From Mesostigma viride (lineage: Eukaryota > Streptophyta > Mesostigmatophyceae > Mesostigmatales > Mesostigmataceae), in NCBI GenBank assembly GCA_009746045.1, contig RPFO01000022.1:1436413-1500412 (forward strand): DNA of 64,000 nucleotides. Direction: 5' to 3'. The notes under the pieces are model-generated. The model saw only the letters and a list, made by a program, of their open reading frames with translations, was not told the origin of the DNA and did not search any database. A program made the position numbers and the translations under genes. This document shows, piece after piece, positions 24,117-35,101 of this stretch. Every line of letters starts with the position of its first letter. The stretch's first letter is position 1.

Positions 24117-24812
24117 AGTTAACGTTCTTAGCACATGCAATGTGAAGGATATGGTTGCAATGCAGCAATGTGTGATATGGTTGGAAACGGAGCTTTGTTA
24201 AAATCGGATAATGTTTACAGCGCTCAACACTTGAGGCTTGCACACGAGCTTGCCAAGTCAAGGCACAACACGTGAGGCGGGCTCGCAAGAGATGCCCATT
24301 TGGCACTGGCCTATTGTTTATATACTTGTGCACTGTGCTTGCTAGTCCTGAGCAGCCTAGGAGGCCTGCTCAGTAATAACACCCCGGTACAGTATTCACT
24401 ACCTGTACAGCGCCCAGTTCCTATACAGTAGGTCTGCCATACAGGCACAGTGACCACAGAGTACAGTCACCACAGTGATTATTGCATCTGCACCTAGAAG
24501 TCCAGGACTAAGCCTGCGGTACCAACAGACCACAGGTTAAGGTTCCTATTTCCTGCGTACGACGTATTAATCCAATACCGTCGTAGGTACAGCACCTAAT
24601 TCCTGTCAGCCCAGGAATTACTGTCGACCCCATATGTCGTCGGCAAATATTCACGTCCGACTTAGAAGAACAGCCGGCTCGCGCTCGCGCGCGACCGGGA
24701 AGTCGGAACGCCATAACTTTCTTGATACTTGTCGGAATGAACTCGTTCCGGTGCCGCTGGAATCGCAGAGATATGCCGAATCAGGATCACGCCAATGCGC
24801 TTGGCGTTAACT
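24117..24812 (-). repeat. 3' LTR of Ty1/copia element
   Basis: It begins AGTTAACG and ends CGTTAACT, an 8-bp terminal inverted repeat. The usual TG...CA ends are absent. The GCGAA target duplication lies directly outside. Confidence 0.95.
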
Positions 24813-24835
24813 CCAATCCTTTCTTTTCTTGAGCT
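24813..24835 (-). other. Polypurine tract of Ty1/copia element
   Basis: Read on the minus strand, AAGAAAAGAAAGG lies directly before the 3' LTR. This is the expected plus-strand primer site of an LTR retrotransposon. Confidence 0.75.
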
Positions 24836-25560
24836 GTAGCAGCTCACACAAGTCTACATACAAACACACACAATGGGTACTGGATATCCTCCCCAGACTA
24901 CAAGTCACAACCCGCTGGGCATGACAGTCAGCTTGGATTCCTTATTATATGTACATAGCACCCATACTGGCTCAGGAGCACAAACAAATTACAATGAGTC
25001 CCTATCCCTTCACGGGAGGCTCGTTGTGTTACCCATGTACAAGAGGTTGGCCAACTGTGGCAGCCCATAGGTGTTCAGCTAAGAACTTGAGAAGTATGTA
25101 CAACCTTCAGGACCTTAGGCGAAACCCCACAGATCACCCACAACAGCTCATCAGAAAACATTGCTGACCCCCAGACGGGAGTCGGCGCCGGTCTGCTGCC
25201 CCTTATCGAACCAGACACAACATCTACGCGAAGCACATGCAAAACACAAGCTCCCATACTCGTTCCAACCGTGGAAAATCAGGGGACCTGTCGCCACCTC
25301 ACCAGCATGGTGGATGGGTCAGCCAGTCCGTGAAACTCCGCCTTAAGACGGCACCAGGGAATCGAACCCCGCCCACAAACCACAGATCTGGGGAAACCTC
25401 AGACTGAGATGAAAACCCCAGATAGACATCTCTCCATCAGAGACAATGTCAGACATTCCCACACCAGAGACATGTCTCACCCCTCAAGGTGTGCTCAGGA
25501 TTATGTACAATCAAGCTCCCAGCCTGATATCCAGAGACTTAAGCACCCAGCTCTCAGCTT

Positions 25561-28500
25561 TTAGACAGATAGACCGACTTGACAGTCAGCATTCATGAGC
25601 TTCCTCAGTACATTGTACTGGGCTGGGGCCTTGTGTGGCAGCTTTGTCAATGCATCAGCAGGGTTCTCCTCGCCAGGGATATGCTTCAAGTCAACCAAAC
25701 TGGCCAACTCCTTCAGCAACAAATAATCCAGGTCCCGGCTCTGGCCAGCTGCTTGTGAACAAACTGGACCATACCCATGCTGTCTGTTAGCAACAACGTC
25801 TCCATCTGCAAGGTCCAAGGGGTAACTGAAGCCAGCTCCAGCATTAACTCCTTTATGTACAGGCTGGACTGGATCCCCTCGCATATGGCCCTGCATTCTG
25901 CCACATCTGAACTGATACAGACCCTCTTCTGCAGTCTGCTGTACCAGCTGAACAAACTTGCCCTGCTCTGATAAAAAGCAAACAGAGCAGCAGATCTCCC
26001 CCTGACCTTGGTAACCTGGCGAGCATCCATGGAACTGTCAACAAAGATCTCCAAGGTGATAGGCTGGGTAAAGTCAATCCCAGACAAAATCAGATCAGGG
26101 GTACTCTCCACCAACCGGGCTATGACTCGAGGCTTCTCATCCTCAAGCACCTCATCAGGCATTCTGCTATGGACCATCAAAGACGGACCACAGATGCTGG
26201 CAAACCAGGCCCACATGCCTCTCAACTCAGGTCCTGCAGCCTGGGTGATCTTCTCTGGCAAGGCCTTCACAATGGTCTGTTTATAATCTCCTCCAGCCTG
26301 AAGCCTGATACTCCACTCCCCGTCCCTCCTGAACAGGGTAGCCTGCATTCCACAGAACACTACAGGCTTGTTGGGCTCCTGCCACAGCTCCTTGCCCAGT
26401 GAAAACTTGCCACTGATGACAGGAATAAACTTCTTCAGCCAGGTCGTGGGGGCTAGCAAATGCAGATCATCTCCATGCAAACTAGCATACACTGGCAGAC
26501 CCTCCCATTGGGCCAGCAGCAAACAGGGATCAACTGAAGACACTCTCAAGCCACACTCACTGATCAGAGCTTCCTGCAGCGTGAGTCTCCAGATGATTGG
26601 GCTCGACCTGAGTCCTTCCAGGCCCTTCAGAATAACCAGGAATTGTTGATGCAGCTCCAGCTTCCAGATGGCAGGCACCTCAACACAGTAAGGCTCATCC
26701 TGCTTCCACACCCTCCTGGCCACTTCTGGATCAGATTTTAAAAATGCCCTCTTGAAGTCCAGCAGCACTGATGACATAGCTGCTCCCCTGTTCAGCAACC
26801 CCACGTAGAGACATAGCAAAATTCTCCATGTGTCGTGTAGCATCCCTGGCGTGTATAGCTCCTCTCCTGGCAGACTCCCCGTGCCGTGATACTCATTCAG
26901 GACAGGCCTGACATGGGGCACTGATACCTCATCCACAACCTTCCTCTTCAGCACAAATCTCAAAGCAAGCTTCCTTGATGCTGGGGGACGTCTGTCTGTT
27001 GGTGCAGCACACTCAAACTGCAACCACTCCTCCAATGCCTTGGAGAAGGCGAGCTTCCAAGCCTCAAACAAAGTAGGCGAGCTCATCTCTTGGACCAGCT
27101 GGTCATATGTCAAAGGAGAGTGTGCAGCAAGGCTCCTGTGAGTTATGCCAATACTGCTGGGGTGCAACACAGCTGGAATAACCAAACTGGCCGCTGGGGG
27201 CACCTCCCCTTCATCCCATTTTACACCCTTGACCGGCTTGGCCCTGCACCTGACTGGAAATGTTGTCCTGAAATTTTCTAGGGGAATCATCCCCCAGCCA
27301 TCTCTTCTCAGAGCTGTAGCTCTGATAGAAATCCCAGGATTGCCCAGAAAATTCTGACCCAAAATCACAGGGCCATCATAGTCCTCTAGGACAAGGAAGG
27401 TCACATCCACACCCATGACAGGGGCAGTAACCTCTCCCAACACCCTTAGATGCGTCCTACCACTGAAATCAGACACCCAGGGGCAACTTGGTTCTCCGAC
27501 CAGCAGTTCTCCTGTATGCTGAGGTCCCATGACAGAAACCTGTGCATTGGTATCTATCTCCATGGCAGCTACCTCAGGTTCATCCAACTGGACAAGCTTG
27601 GACACCTTAGGCTCCTTCTTGGCTCTTTGCAAAGCCTGTACAATATCTGATAGACGCACACCCCTAGGCCTGGTGTCGGGCCGTTCCGGAGGTGCAGCCT
27701 GTCCGCCTGCTTGCCCAACCACCGTATGTGAAGGTACCCCAGGGGCCGGGCCAGGGTCACCCTGAGGGCTCGATACAGCTGTAGCACCCTGATCAGGAAG
27801 CTCCACGTCACCCCCGCCTTGTACACCAGCGGGCACCTGGAAGAGGTCTCCTTGATTACCTCCCCGGGGACGGATCTTTGACCAGGACAGACGGTGCACT
27901 GCTTGGGAGCCATCAATGGCCACCCAGCACTTATGGCCAGCGGCTTCTACTCGGGTCACCACCCCATCATGCCAGCTGCCACGTTTCCCTGGAAAGCTTG
28001 GTTCCTTCCACACAACAACCTGTTGTCCAACGTTAGGTTCTAGGACACTCCAGCCCTTGTCTTTCTGCCTCAGCTTGAGGAACTTGGCCTCTAGCTTCTC
28101 CTTCCATGCCTGCTCAGCATCAGCTGGCAGCATCCTGGTATGCAGCATAAGAGGATTGATGGCAATGTCACCAAAGAACATGGGAGTCCTCAGGTTCAGC
28201 CTGTCCTCCACAGAACGTAGCCATGCAGATGTCACAATGGCAGATGACGTCCTTGGAATCCTCTCCACCAGCAGCACAGTCTTGATCTCTTGGATGGCTC
28301 TCTCCACCACCCCTTGCTGGCCGTGGCTCTCCCTGGGTGTAATCAGCAACTCTGGAAACTCTGGCAGGTTCTCACAGCACTCAAACTGAATGTCACACTG
28401 CAACAACTCCAACCCAGGGTACCTGCTCCTTGTCAACTTCAGAGCAGCAATCAATGTAGGCTTCTCCATGTCAGGCAGGATCTCTAGGGTCTTGTACTTG

Positions 28501-28754
28501 GTATATCTGTCCACTGCCACCAGCAGCTTCAAACCCCTGATTCTCTGAATATCTACCTGCACATGGCCTGGCTGCAAAATAGGAGTCCTGGCATGAGACT
28601 GCTTGGGCTTTCTAGCAACTAGCCTGCACTTGCAAGCTTGAGCAACCTGTTGGCAGATGGAGTACAACTCACTTCCTCCCAGCCGTCTAGCAACTTGCAA
28701 AGACTGAGCTGCATGGCCAAACATGGTATGCAACCTTGAGGCAATGTCATACAA
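25561..28754 (-). CDS. Ty1/copia pol: integrase, retropepsin-like, RT, RNase H
   Basis: A frame of about 1013 residues (28754 to 25713) plus a short C-terminal continuation region to 25561 carries the pol domains. Order as seen: an integrase core (residues ~60-170, including QVDIQRIRGLKLLVAVDRYT and SHGQQGVVERAIQEIK), a basic integrase tail, a retropepsin-like domain (~400-490, ending FLVLEDYDGPVILGQNFL), a copia-type RT (~590-790, with LDFKRAFLKSD, LKGLEGLRSSPIIW and HGDDLHLL) and RNase H (~900-1000, EIFVDSSMDAR and SSDVAECRAI). The HIPGEENPADALTK tail at the far end is typical of copia elements. A protease-like domain between integrase and RT is unusual, since Ty1/copia normally has protease before integrase. 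Treated as a fossil element part. Confidence 0.85.
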
Positions 28755-29147
28755 GAGAGAAAACTTTTATTGTCATTATTAGCACTCAAGGTATGTACAG
28801 ATCCCTTATGTACAGGAGGCACCAGGGTCGTGCCTGTCAGACTGTCTCCAGCCCTATCCTCATCCTGACCATCCTGTGCCAGTCCTGCACGGTCAGAATG
28901 CTTCTGAGATCCACCTGGGTCCACATCACCAGGTCCTACCTCAGGCTCAGCACCGCCATGGCGGGCACGTTGGCGAGTAACCACTGCAGCTACAGCTGGC
29001 ATACTCTCTGTGGTAACCAAGCTTGCCCCATCGTGTCCAATAGGCTCTTTCACTAGAGCATGGGGCTGCCCCTCACTGCTGTCACTAGCAGCTTCATTAC
29101 ACACCCCTGGGGGCACCCTCCAGGGTTCAGGGATGTGTGCAGGCTCA

Positions 29148-31354
29148 TCAATGATCAGCAGCCTTGCCCTTGCCCTTGTCCTGGGATGGACCAGCCTTGT
29201 CCTTGCTGCCACCCTGAGCTGGCTTGCTCTGACCTTCCTGCCTCAGGTACGAGGGACACTCATTCCTGAAGTGACCCTTCCCCTGGCAGAAATAACATTC
29301 CACCTGACTGATGTCCCGTGAGGTCCCACTGCTGGGCCCAGCCTTGGGAGGACCACCCACCCTCTTGAAGTCAAACTGGGACTGTGGATGTCCCGACTTC
29401 GGCGGGGTCCCCCGTCCAGCCCTTCTGTCACGCCCCCTCCTGGACCTTCCTCGACCCCTTGAAGAGGTCTCAGGCCCTCTCGAGGACGCTGGGCCCCCGT
29501 GGCCCGATCCCCTCATGGACTTAACCGTGGGTTCAGTGGCCTCCTCATCATTCTGACGAGGGCGCTTACCCCCACGTACTTGCCGCTGAAACACTCATAC
29601 AACTGATCCGTCATGGCTGCCCAGCCATGGACCTGTCGCATGTGGATGGTCACATTATCCATGGTGACCGGATCCAGTTGCAGCGACTTGAGAAAGTCGC
29701 CCATGGCCATCCGATCTGCGACGAAGAAGCCCTTGGCCATGGCGTCCTCCCTCAGCTTGACGAAGTCTTCAAAGGCGTGGACCACTAGTGCCCCTTGATG
29801 GGCTTGTAGTCCAGGTATTCTTGCTTCAGGTGGGACCCATCTATGGTCCTCTTGTCACTCAGGAACGACCTGAGTCGCGTCATAAACGCCGTCCAGGTGT
29901 CCCCCGCCGCGTGTCGCTCCCGAACAAACTTGAACAGCCGCCTCGCCGACTGCCGTATGTAGGCACTAGACGCCAGGATGCGAAGCTTGTCACCGTTGTA
30001 TATCTCCGTGTACAAGTTCATGTCCTCTAACATCCTCTCAGCATCCCGGGGCTGCCAATTGTCCTTGATGGACTGAAACTGGCCTAGCACCGCGTACCCC
30101 TCAGCAACAGTTGGTCGCTTAGGCGCCGCTTGATCTGCGGCTGGCGCGTGCTGCCCGCCCTGCGATCCTTGGCTCTGATTATCTGGCACCTCAGCCTGGT
30201 CTCCCAGCGCCTGGCCGTCCCCGCGTCCATCGCGTCCACCGCGTCCATCGCGTCCATCTCGTCCATCCAGCCCAGCGCCGCGCCGCCGAAGCCCATAAAG
30301 CCCGCTTGTTGGTTGATAGCTCCATCCTCCATGATGGCCTCTGTTCAGATCTGCTACAGCCAGCCAAGTGGCCAAGCAGCAATTAAAGCAATATAAGCTA
30401 CTGAACAAGAAAGGAAAGTGCCAAGTGTTACCACTCAGGCAAGACCACCACGGCTGGCCCCAGGCGCGTCCTGGTTCTCCTTGTCGCTGTCGTCGTCGCT
30501 GTCGCTCACCACAATCAGCTCTGGTACCCTGCTACCTGCTGCGCCGTCGTCGACCCGCTGTCGGCCCGCGATGACTGAATCGTCACCGTTGGTAAAGTAG
30601 ACAGGTGACAACCCGTCGTTGGCCCTCGCGGATTGTACGTTGGCACCTCGTGGTCGCCAAGTGTCTCGTCGCCTAGCCCAGCGACACCCCCTGCGCCTAC
30701 CTCAAGGTCACTATCGTACCCAAGAGGTGCAAACTCCTCCCAACGCGTCACACGAACGCGAAGGGGCGGGGTTAGCTCCTGAAAAGGAACTCTTACTCGC
30801 TCTGGAAACCTGCCGACTCTTGTCGCGCGTTGTCCTCCGGCGATGGCTTCCGCTGTCGCCCCGACCTCTGCAAGCCGCCTGTGATGCTCCGCTCCGCGTC
30901 GTTCACGCCTAACTGGTCCCGCTGCAACACCCTCGTCGCCGATGCCGCCTGCGAAAGCACGTGGTACTCCCGCGCCCGCTACTGTCGGCACAAACTCGTG
31001 TCGCCCTGCGCCAGCTGCCTCCGCAACCTCGCCTCGCCTTGCTGCCAACTCCGTCCGCACTCGCTCTGCTACTGCAGTAATCACCGTCTGGATACCGACC
31101 AACCCGTGAAGCTCCTGCTCAAGGTCGTCGATGCTCCGGTGCTCCGGAATGACGATGGTTTGTACGTGTCGCAGAATTCGCTCCCAATCTTCGACCTGGT
31201 CGTCGACGAATTGCACGAAGCTGCGATTTACAGGCGGACGATCTGCAAGCAACAAAGATAGATCCCGAACGACACGGCGTAATTCAGGAGAAATCGAACC
31301 CCCAGCAGACTGCCGAAACCGGAAATCCTGCTGCCGTTGTTCCTCCTGCACCAT
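29148..31354 (-). CDS. Ty1/copia gag region with zinc knuckle
   Basis: The gag region spans several overlapping frames. The 5' part (from about 31354) is charged and helical. The middle (about 30408-29785) has a capsid-like helical region containing YAVLGQFQSIKDNW and MTRLRSFLSDKRTIDG. The 3' part (about 29594-29148) has the zinc knuckle CYFCQGKGHFRNEC in a Gly/Arg/Ser-rich context. Gag would package the RNA in cytoplasmic particles. The region is broken or spliced, so no single product is proposed. Confidence 0.75.
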
Positions 31355-31448
31355 TTACCACCGGACGAGCTCCTCTCGTCGTAAAACGCTGCACACCGCA
31401 ACCGGCAACGACCCTCCTGGCCGTTCCGCTGAGACTGGTTGTAATTTG

Positions 31449-32145
31449 AGTTAACGTTCTTAGCACATGCAATGTGAAGGATATGGTTGCAATGCAGCAA
31501 TGTGTGATATGGTTGGAAACGGAGCTTTGTTAAAATCGGATAATGTTTACAGCGCTCAACACTTGAGGCTTGCACACGAGCTTGCCAAGTCAAGGCACAA
31601 CACGTGAGGCGGGCTCGCAAGAGATGCCCATTTGGCACTGGCCTATTGTTTATATACTTGTGCACTGTGCTTGCTAGTCCTGAGCAGCCTAGGAGGCCTG
31701 CTCAGTAATAACACTCCCGGTACAGTATTCACTACCTGTACAGCGCCCAGTTCCTATACAGTAGGTCTGCCATACAGGCACAGTGACCACAGAGTACAGT
31801 CACCACAGTGATTATTGCATCTGCACCTAGAAGTCCAGGACTAAGCCTGCGGTACCAACAGACCACAGGTTAAGGTTCCTATTTCCTGCGTACGACGTAT
31901 TAATCCAATACCGTCGTAGGTACAGCACCTAATTCCTGTCAGCCCAGGAATTACTGTCGACCCCATATGTCGTCGGCAAATATTCACGTCCGACTTAGAA
32001 GAACAGCCGGCTCGCGCTCGCGCGCGACCGGGAAGTCGGAACGCCATAACTTTCTTGATACTTGTCGGAATGAACTCGTTCCGGTGCCGCTGGAATCGCA
32101 GAGATATGCCGAATCAGGATCACACCAATGCGCTTGGCGTTAACT
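31449..32145 (-). repeat. 5' LTR of Ty1/copia element
   Basis: Essentially identical to the LTR at 24117-24812, with the same AGTTAACG...CGTTAACT ends. I could not recognise a convincing tRNA primer site inside it. Confidence 0.95.
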
Positions 32146-33474
32146 GCGAATGCAAGAATTATTGTTATAACCTGACCTGTCCTGTGGAAGGTCCGGGGCG
32201 AATGCAAGAATTAATATACCTGCGTATGCAACCAACACGGCCGATCCACATACATAATCCGACTGAGCTGGACGGTACGGACCAAATTTCGGTGCAAATT
32301 GAGGCCCAAAAGCTATGTCGGCTGATTTAATGGCGGTGACTGCGTTTAGACGAAACGCGACAAATCTGGCACGCGGAAAGCAGAAAAAATGCTCGATTGT
32401 TGGTGAAAATTAGTTACGGGTTCTAATTTATGGCGGGATGGTTGCGATCTATAATGTCGCGGGCTTTTTTTCTTTGCCATCGGCAGGGGGGTCCGGCCTG
32501 AATTTCTGTCGGGATGAATAAAGTATAATGGATGCCTGCCGGGTTGATTGTCGATTGTTGCCAGTTTTGATGGTCGTAAGGAAAGCTAGTTTAATGATGT
32601 TTCTAAAGCCGTAAAAATTCCCGCTGCTATCTTTACCTTTCCCGTCATTTTGCGGTAAGATAACATTAGCCCTGCGCGATGCGTACTGCCCAACCACTCC
32701 ATGAAAGGGTGGACTTTCTTGTGCGCCTGGGCACGAATAAATGCCCGTTATGGTACGTTCTTGTGTTAAACGTCCTAAGCTAGCGTTTTCCTGCTTTCTT
32801 AGCTCGTTGAGCGTAAGCTTTTTGCCTTCTTTCCGGCCAGATGCAGCCAGAAAGTTGCGGTTCCTGGCGCTGCATCGCTGGATTCCTGGGTGTCTTTTAG
32901 CTAGTTAATTGTCTGTGACGTGGCTGGCTTTCTGCAGCGCGTGGCCCGCAACCTGTCGGGAAGGTGTAATGCTTTTATTTCCATGCTTCTCTGAAATTTC
33001 TTTTGCTTTATAGACAGTTGTGTTCGAGGAAATTCACGCGGTCTTCCTAAGCAGCGGCATCATTTTCCCCAGACACTGACGAGCTGGCACCTGTCTCCTA
33101 AAGAGAGCGGCTCGTGCTTGTTAGAAAGGAGGCAGTGTGCATTTTGCGGGACACAATGCTTTGGTGGCACATGCGTCAGGTAGGCTGTTCCAATGGTCTC
33201 TTCACCTTTCCCACTGAGTAAATGTTAGCATTTGTCATGCTCACCAGAGCAGCTAGCCACAGGTTGGCTGGATAAAAAGTCAGCTTATTTTCTCTTTATA
33301 TACTGCGTGTGTGGTCCTCCACGTGTCCGGCTTGTTGGGCATTTTGGAAGAGGGTTTATAATGTGTTGTTGGGTGGAACAACTTGGTTGTTGGCACAAAA
33401 TCACACATTATTAGCCTGAGATAGGCATGACATATGCTGCTCAGGCGTGTCGTCCTACCAGCCTTGTTGTTAAG
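32146..33474. other. No recognised gene between the two LTR elements
   Basis: About 1.3 kb of AT-rich sequence with short frames only. GCGAATGCAAGAATTA occurs twice 54 bp apart (32146 and about 32199), the first copy overlapping the target duplication of the copia insertion. Confidence 0.5.
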
Positions 33475-33479
33475 GGTAG

Positions 33480-34051
33480 TGTTACGTCGCGTAACAATTC
33501 GTTGTAGTTACGGACGTAAATTAGGTCCTTGGCCTCGGTTGTTCCTAGGTTACGTGCAGTTCTAGTCTGGACATGATTGTCCCCGTAACAGTACTGTGGT
33601 ATATTGGGTGCCTTTGGGCGCCGCGCCGCGTACTATATTAGTGGTCCTTATCCTTTTGTAGAATGTAGTGGACCGGCGTGCATCTGTGCACCTGCCTGTG
33701 TTTCTGTGGTTCTGCAGGCGAGGGCCAGGTCGGCCCGAGCCTGTTGGACCGTTGGTGACCATTTATGCACGTTCCACTCCTTGTGTGGTTACTCGGCGTG
33801 TGTTAAGTGAATTGACACATTTAGGCTTGGGTCACGGCAGTGTAGTTGTGTTTCCTTCCTCTATTCCTGGAGTAAACGGGTTTTGGTAAATGGTTGTATG
33901 GCGTATTATAGCAACACTTACGTTAATGCATTGAGATCAGCTCCGTCACGTTCGTCTTTCGCCAGAGGGTTAAGTAGAGGAGGCCTGACCAGTTTAGGTA
34001 GTATCAGGCCCATTAGAGGTAGAGGTGGAGGTAGATATCCGCGGCGTAACA
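33480..34051 (+). repeat. 5' LTR of chromovirus
   Basis: 572 bp with TGTTACG/CGTAACA terminal inverted repeats; identical by eye to 43733-44304. Confidence 0.96.
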
Positions 34052-34052
34052 A

Positions 34053-34070
34053 TGGTTCCGGAGGAACTTC
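34053..34070 (+). other. Candidate tRNA primer-binding site
   Basis: TGGTTCCGGAGGAACTTC starts two bases after the LTR. TGG complements the CCA of a tRNA 3' end, as expected for minus-strand priming. I could not assign the tRNA. Confidence 0.65.
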
Positions 34071-34584
34071 AGTAGGTAGTGAACGAGACGACTATCCCTT
34101 GCCACATACACCTTTTCAAGACCCCTTCCGCGTCCAGGAACAAGAAGTCGACACTTCCTTGATAGGTAATGGGCGGGTCGCCTTCAAGCTAGGAGCGTCG
34201 TGCTGCCCGTTTCGGGACACGCTTTACCTAGAAGCTAGACCTGCTCACAGCGGATAAATCCTTTCGTAGTTAGCCTGTCCTTCGCCTTGTTTTCCTGCTT
34301 ACGGTTGTTTCCTGCCTTAGATCGGGGAGTATTACTGTTCGGAGACGATTAGCGTCGCCGTACCTACACCTTTTTCCTTGTGCTGCTGCTTTATTAGACG
34401 GCCGCACCCGCAGAGTTACGGGGCGCTGTGTTAGGACGAGCGCTGGGATATCCGGCCGCTGACTTAGGACGAGAGCTGGAAACTCCCGCCCTCCTTCTTC
34501 TTTCGGTGATCCAGATCGTCAAGCTAAGTCGCCTACCCCTACCTCGTCTAGCTTGACATCACAAGACACGCCAGGTGAGTTATC

Positions 34585-34977
34585 ATGAGTCAACGTCGTG
34601 TTTTTACTGCGCCTTCCCATTCATCTAGTGATAATAGTTTAGCTAAGTATTACGTGGTTATTACCCCTCAATGGTCAGCCATTTTCCTCTCTTGGTCAGA
34701 TGCTAGGAAGATAGTGCAAAACCGTACATATAATGTAATTAGGTATAAGAAATTTGTTACCTTCGAGGAAGCTCAACAATTCCTTATAGACCATAGCGTA
34801 TCAGATCTAGGCCTACACGTACGTTCTACTCCTCATGGTCGCCCTCCTGTAGAAGCTCTAGATTTTGCTACCCCTCCTTCGTCTCCCCCTAAGAGGGCTG
34901 CATCCTCTTCTAGCTTAGATACTCCTCTCACCTTGGAATTCGGTTCCCTATCCATTACTGTTGTTAAAAAGGACTGA
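34585..34977 (+). CDS. Chromovirus 5' accessory ORF with RNase H1-N/caulimovirus-VI-like domain
   Basis: A 130-residue frame lies between the 5' LTR and gag. Residues ~21-67 contain KYYVVITP, AIFLSWSDARKIV and RYKKFVTFEEAQQFL. This matches the pattern of the small RNA/DNA-hybrid-binding domain found at the N-terminus of eukaryotic RNase H1 and in the caulimovirus translational transactivator. The C-terminal half is Pro/Ser-rich. An ORF before gag is unusual for a chromovirus; a role in binding nucleic acid or in translation of the polycistronic RNA is inference. Confidence 0.7.
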   Translation: MSQRRVFTAPSHSSSDNSLAKYYVVITPQWSAIFLSWSDARKIVQNRTYNVIRYKKFVTFEEAQQFLIDHSVSDLGLHVRSTPHGRPPVEALDFATPPSSPPKRAASSSSLDTPLTLEFGSLSITVVKKD

Positions 34978-35101
34978 TTTAAATTGTTCCTTTCTGTTAA
35001 ACCATTAAAATCTTTTCCTTTTCTTTCCTTGCCTTATATTAGGCCTTGTCCTTTATCCTTGCTGCTTTCAGTTAGATTTTTGATCATTTACTTAAACAAA
35101 A

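Larger units (their letters stand above)
24117..32145 (-). mobile_element. Ty1/copia-type LTR retrotransposon, young
   Basis: An 8.03-kb element on the minus strand with two 696/697-bp LTRs that differ at about two positions by eye. It is flanked by a 5-bp target duplication GCGAA (24112-24116 and 32146-32150). Coding parts from the 5' (right) side are a gag region with a zinc knuckle, then integrase, a retropepsin-like domain, reverse transcriptase and RNase H. The gag region lies in several reading frames, so the copy looks broken there, with about three breaks unless introns are involved; pol is a single long frame. LTR identity points to a recent insertion. Confidence 0.93.

Noticed and set aside
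31420-31448. tRNA primer site of the copia-type element
   Set aside because: No TGG-starting match or half-tRNA match could be recognised next to the 5' LTR, so none is annotated.
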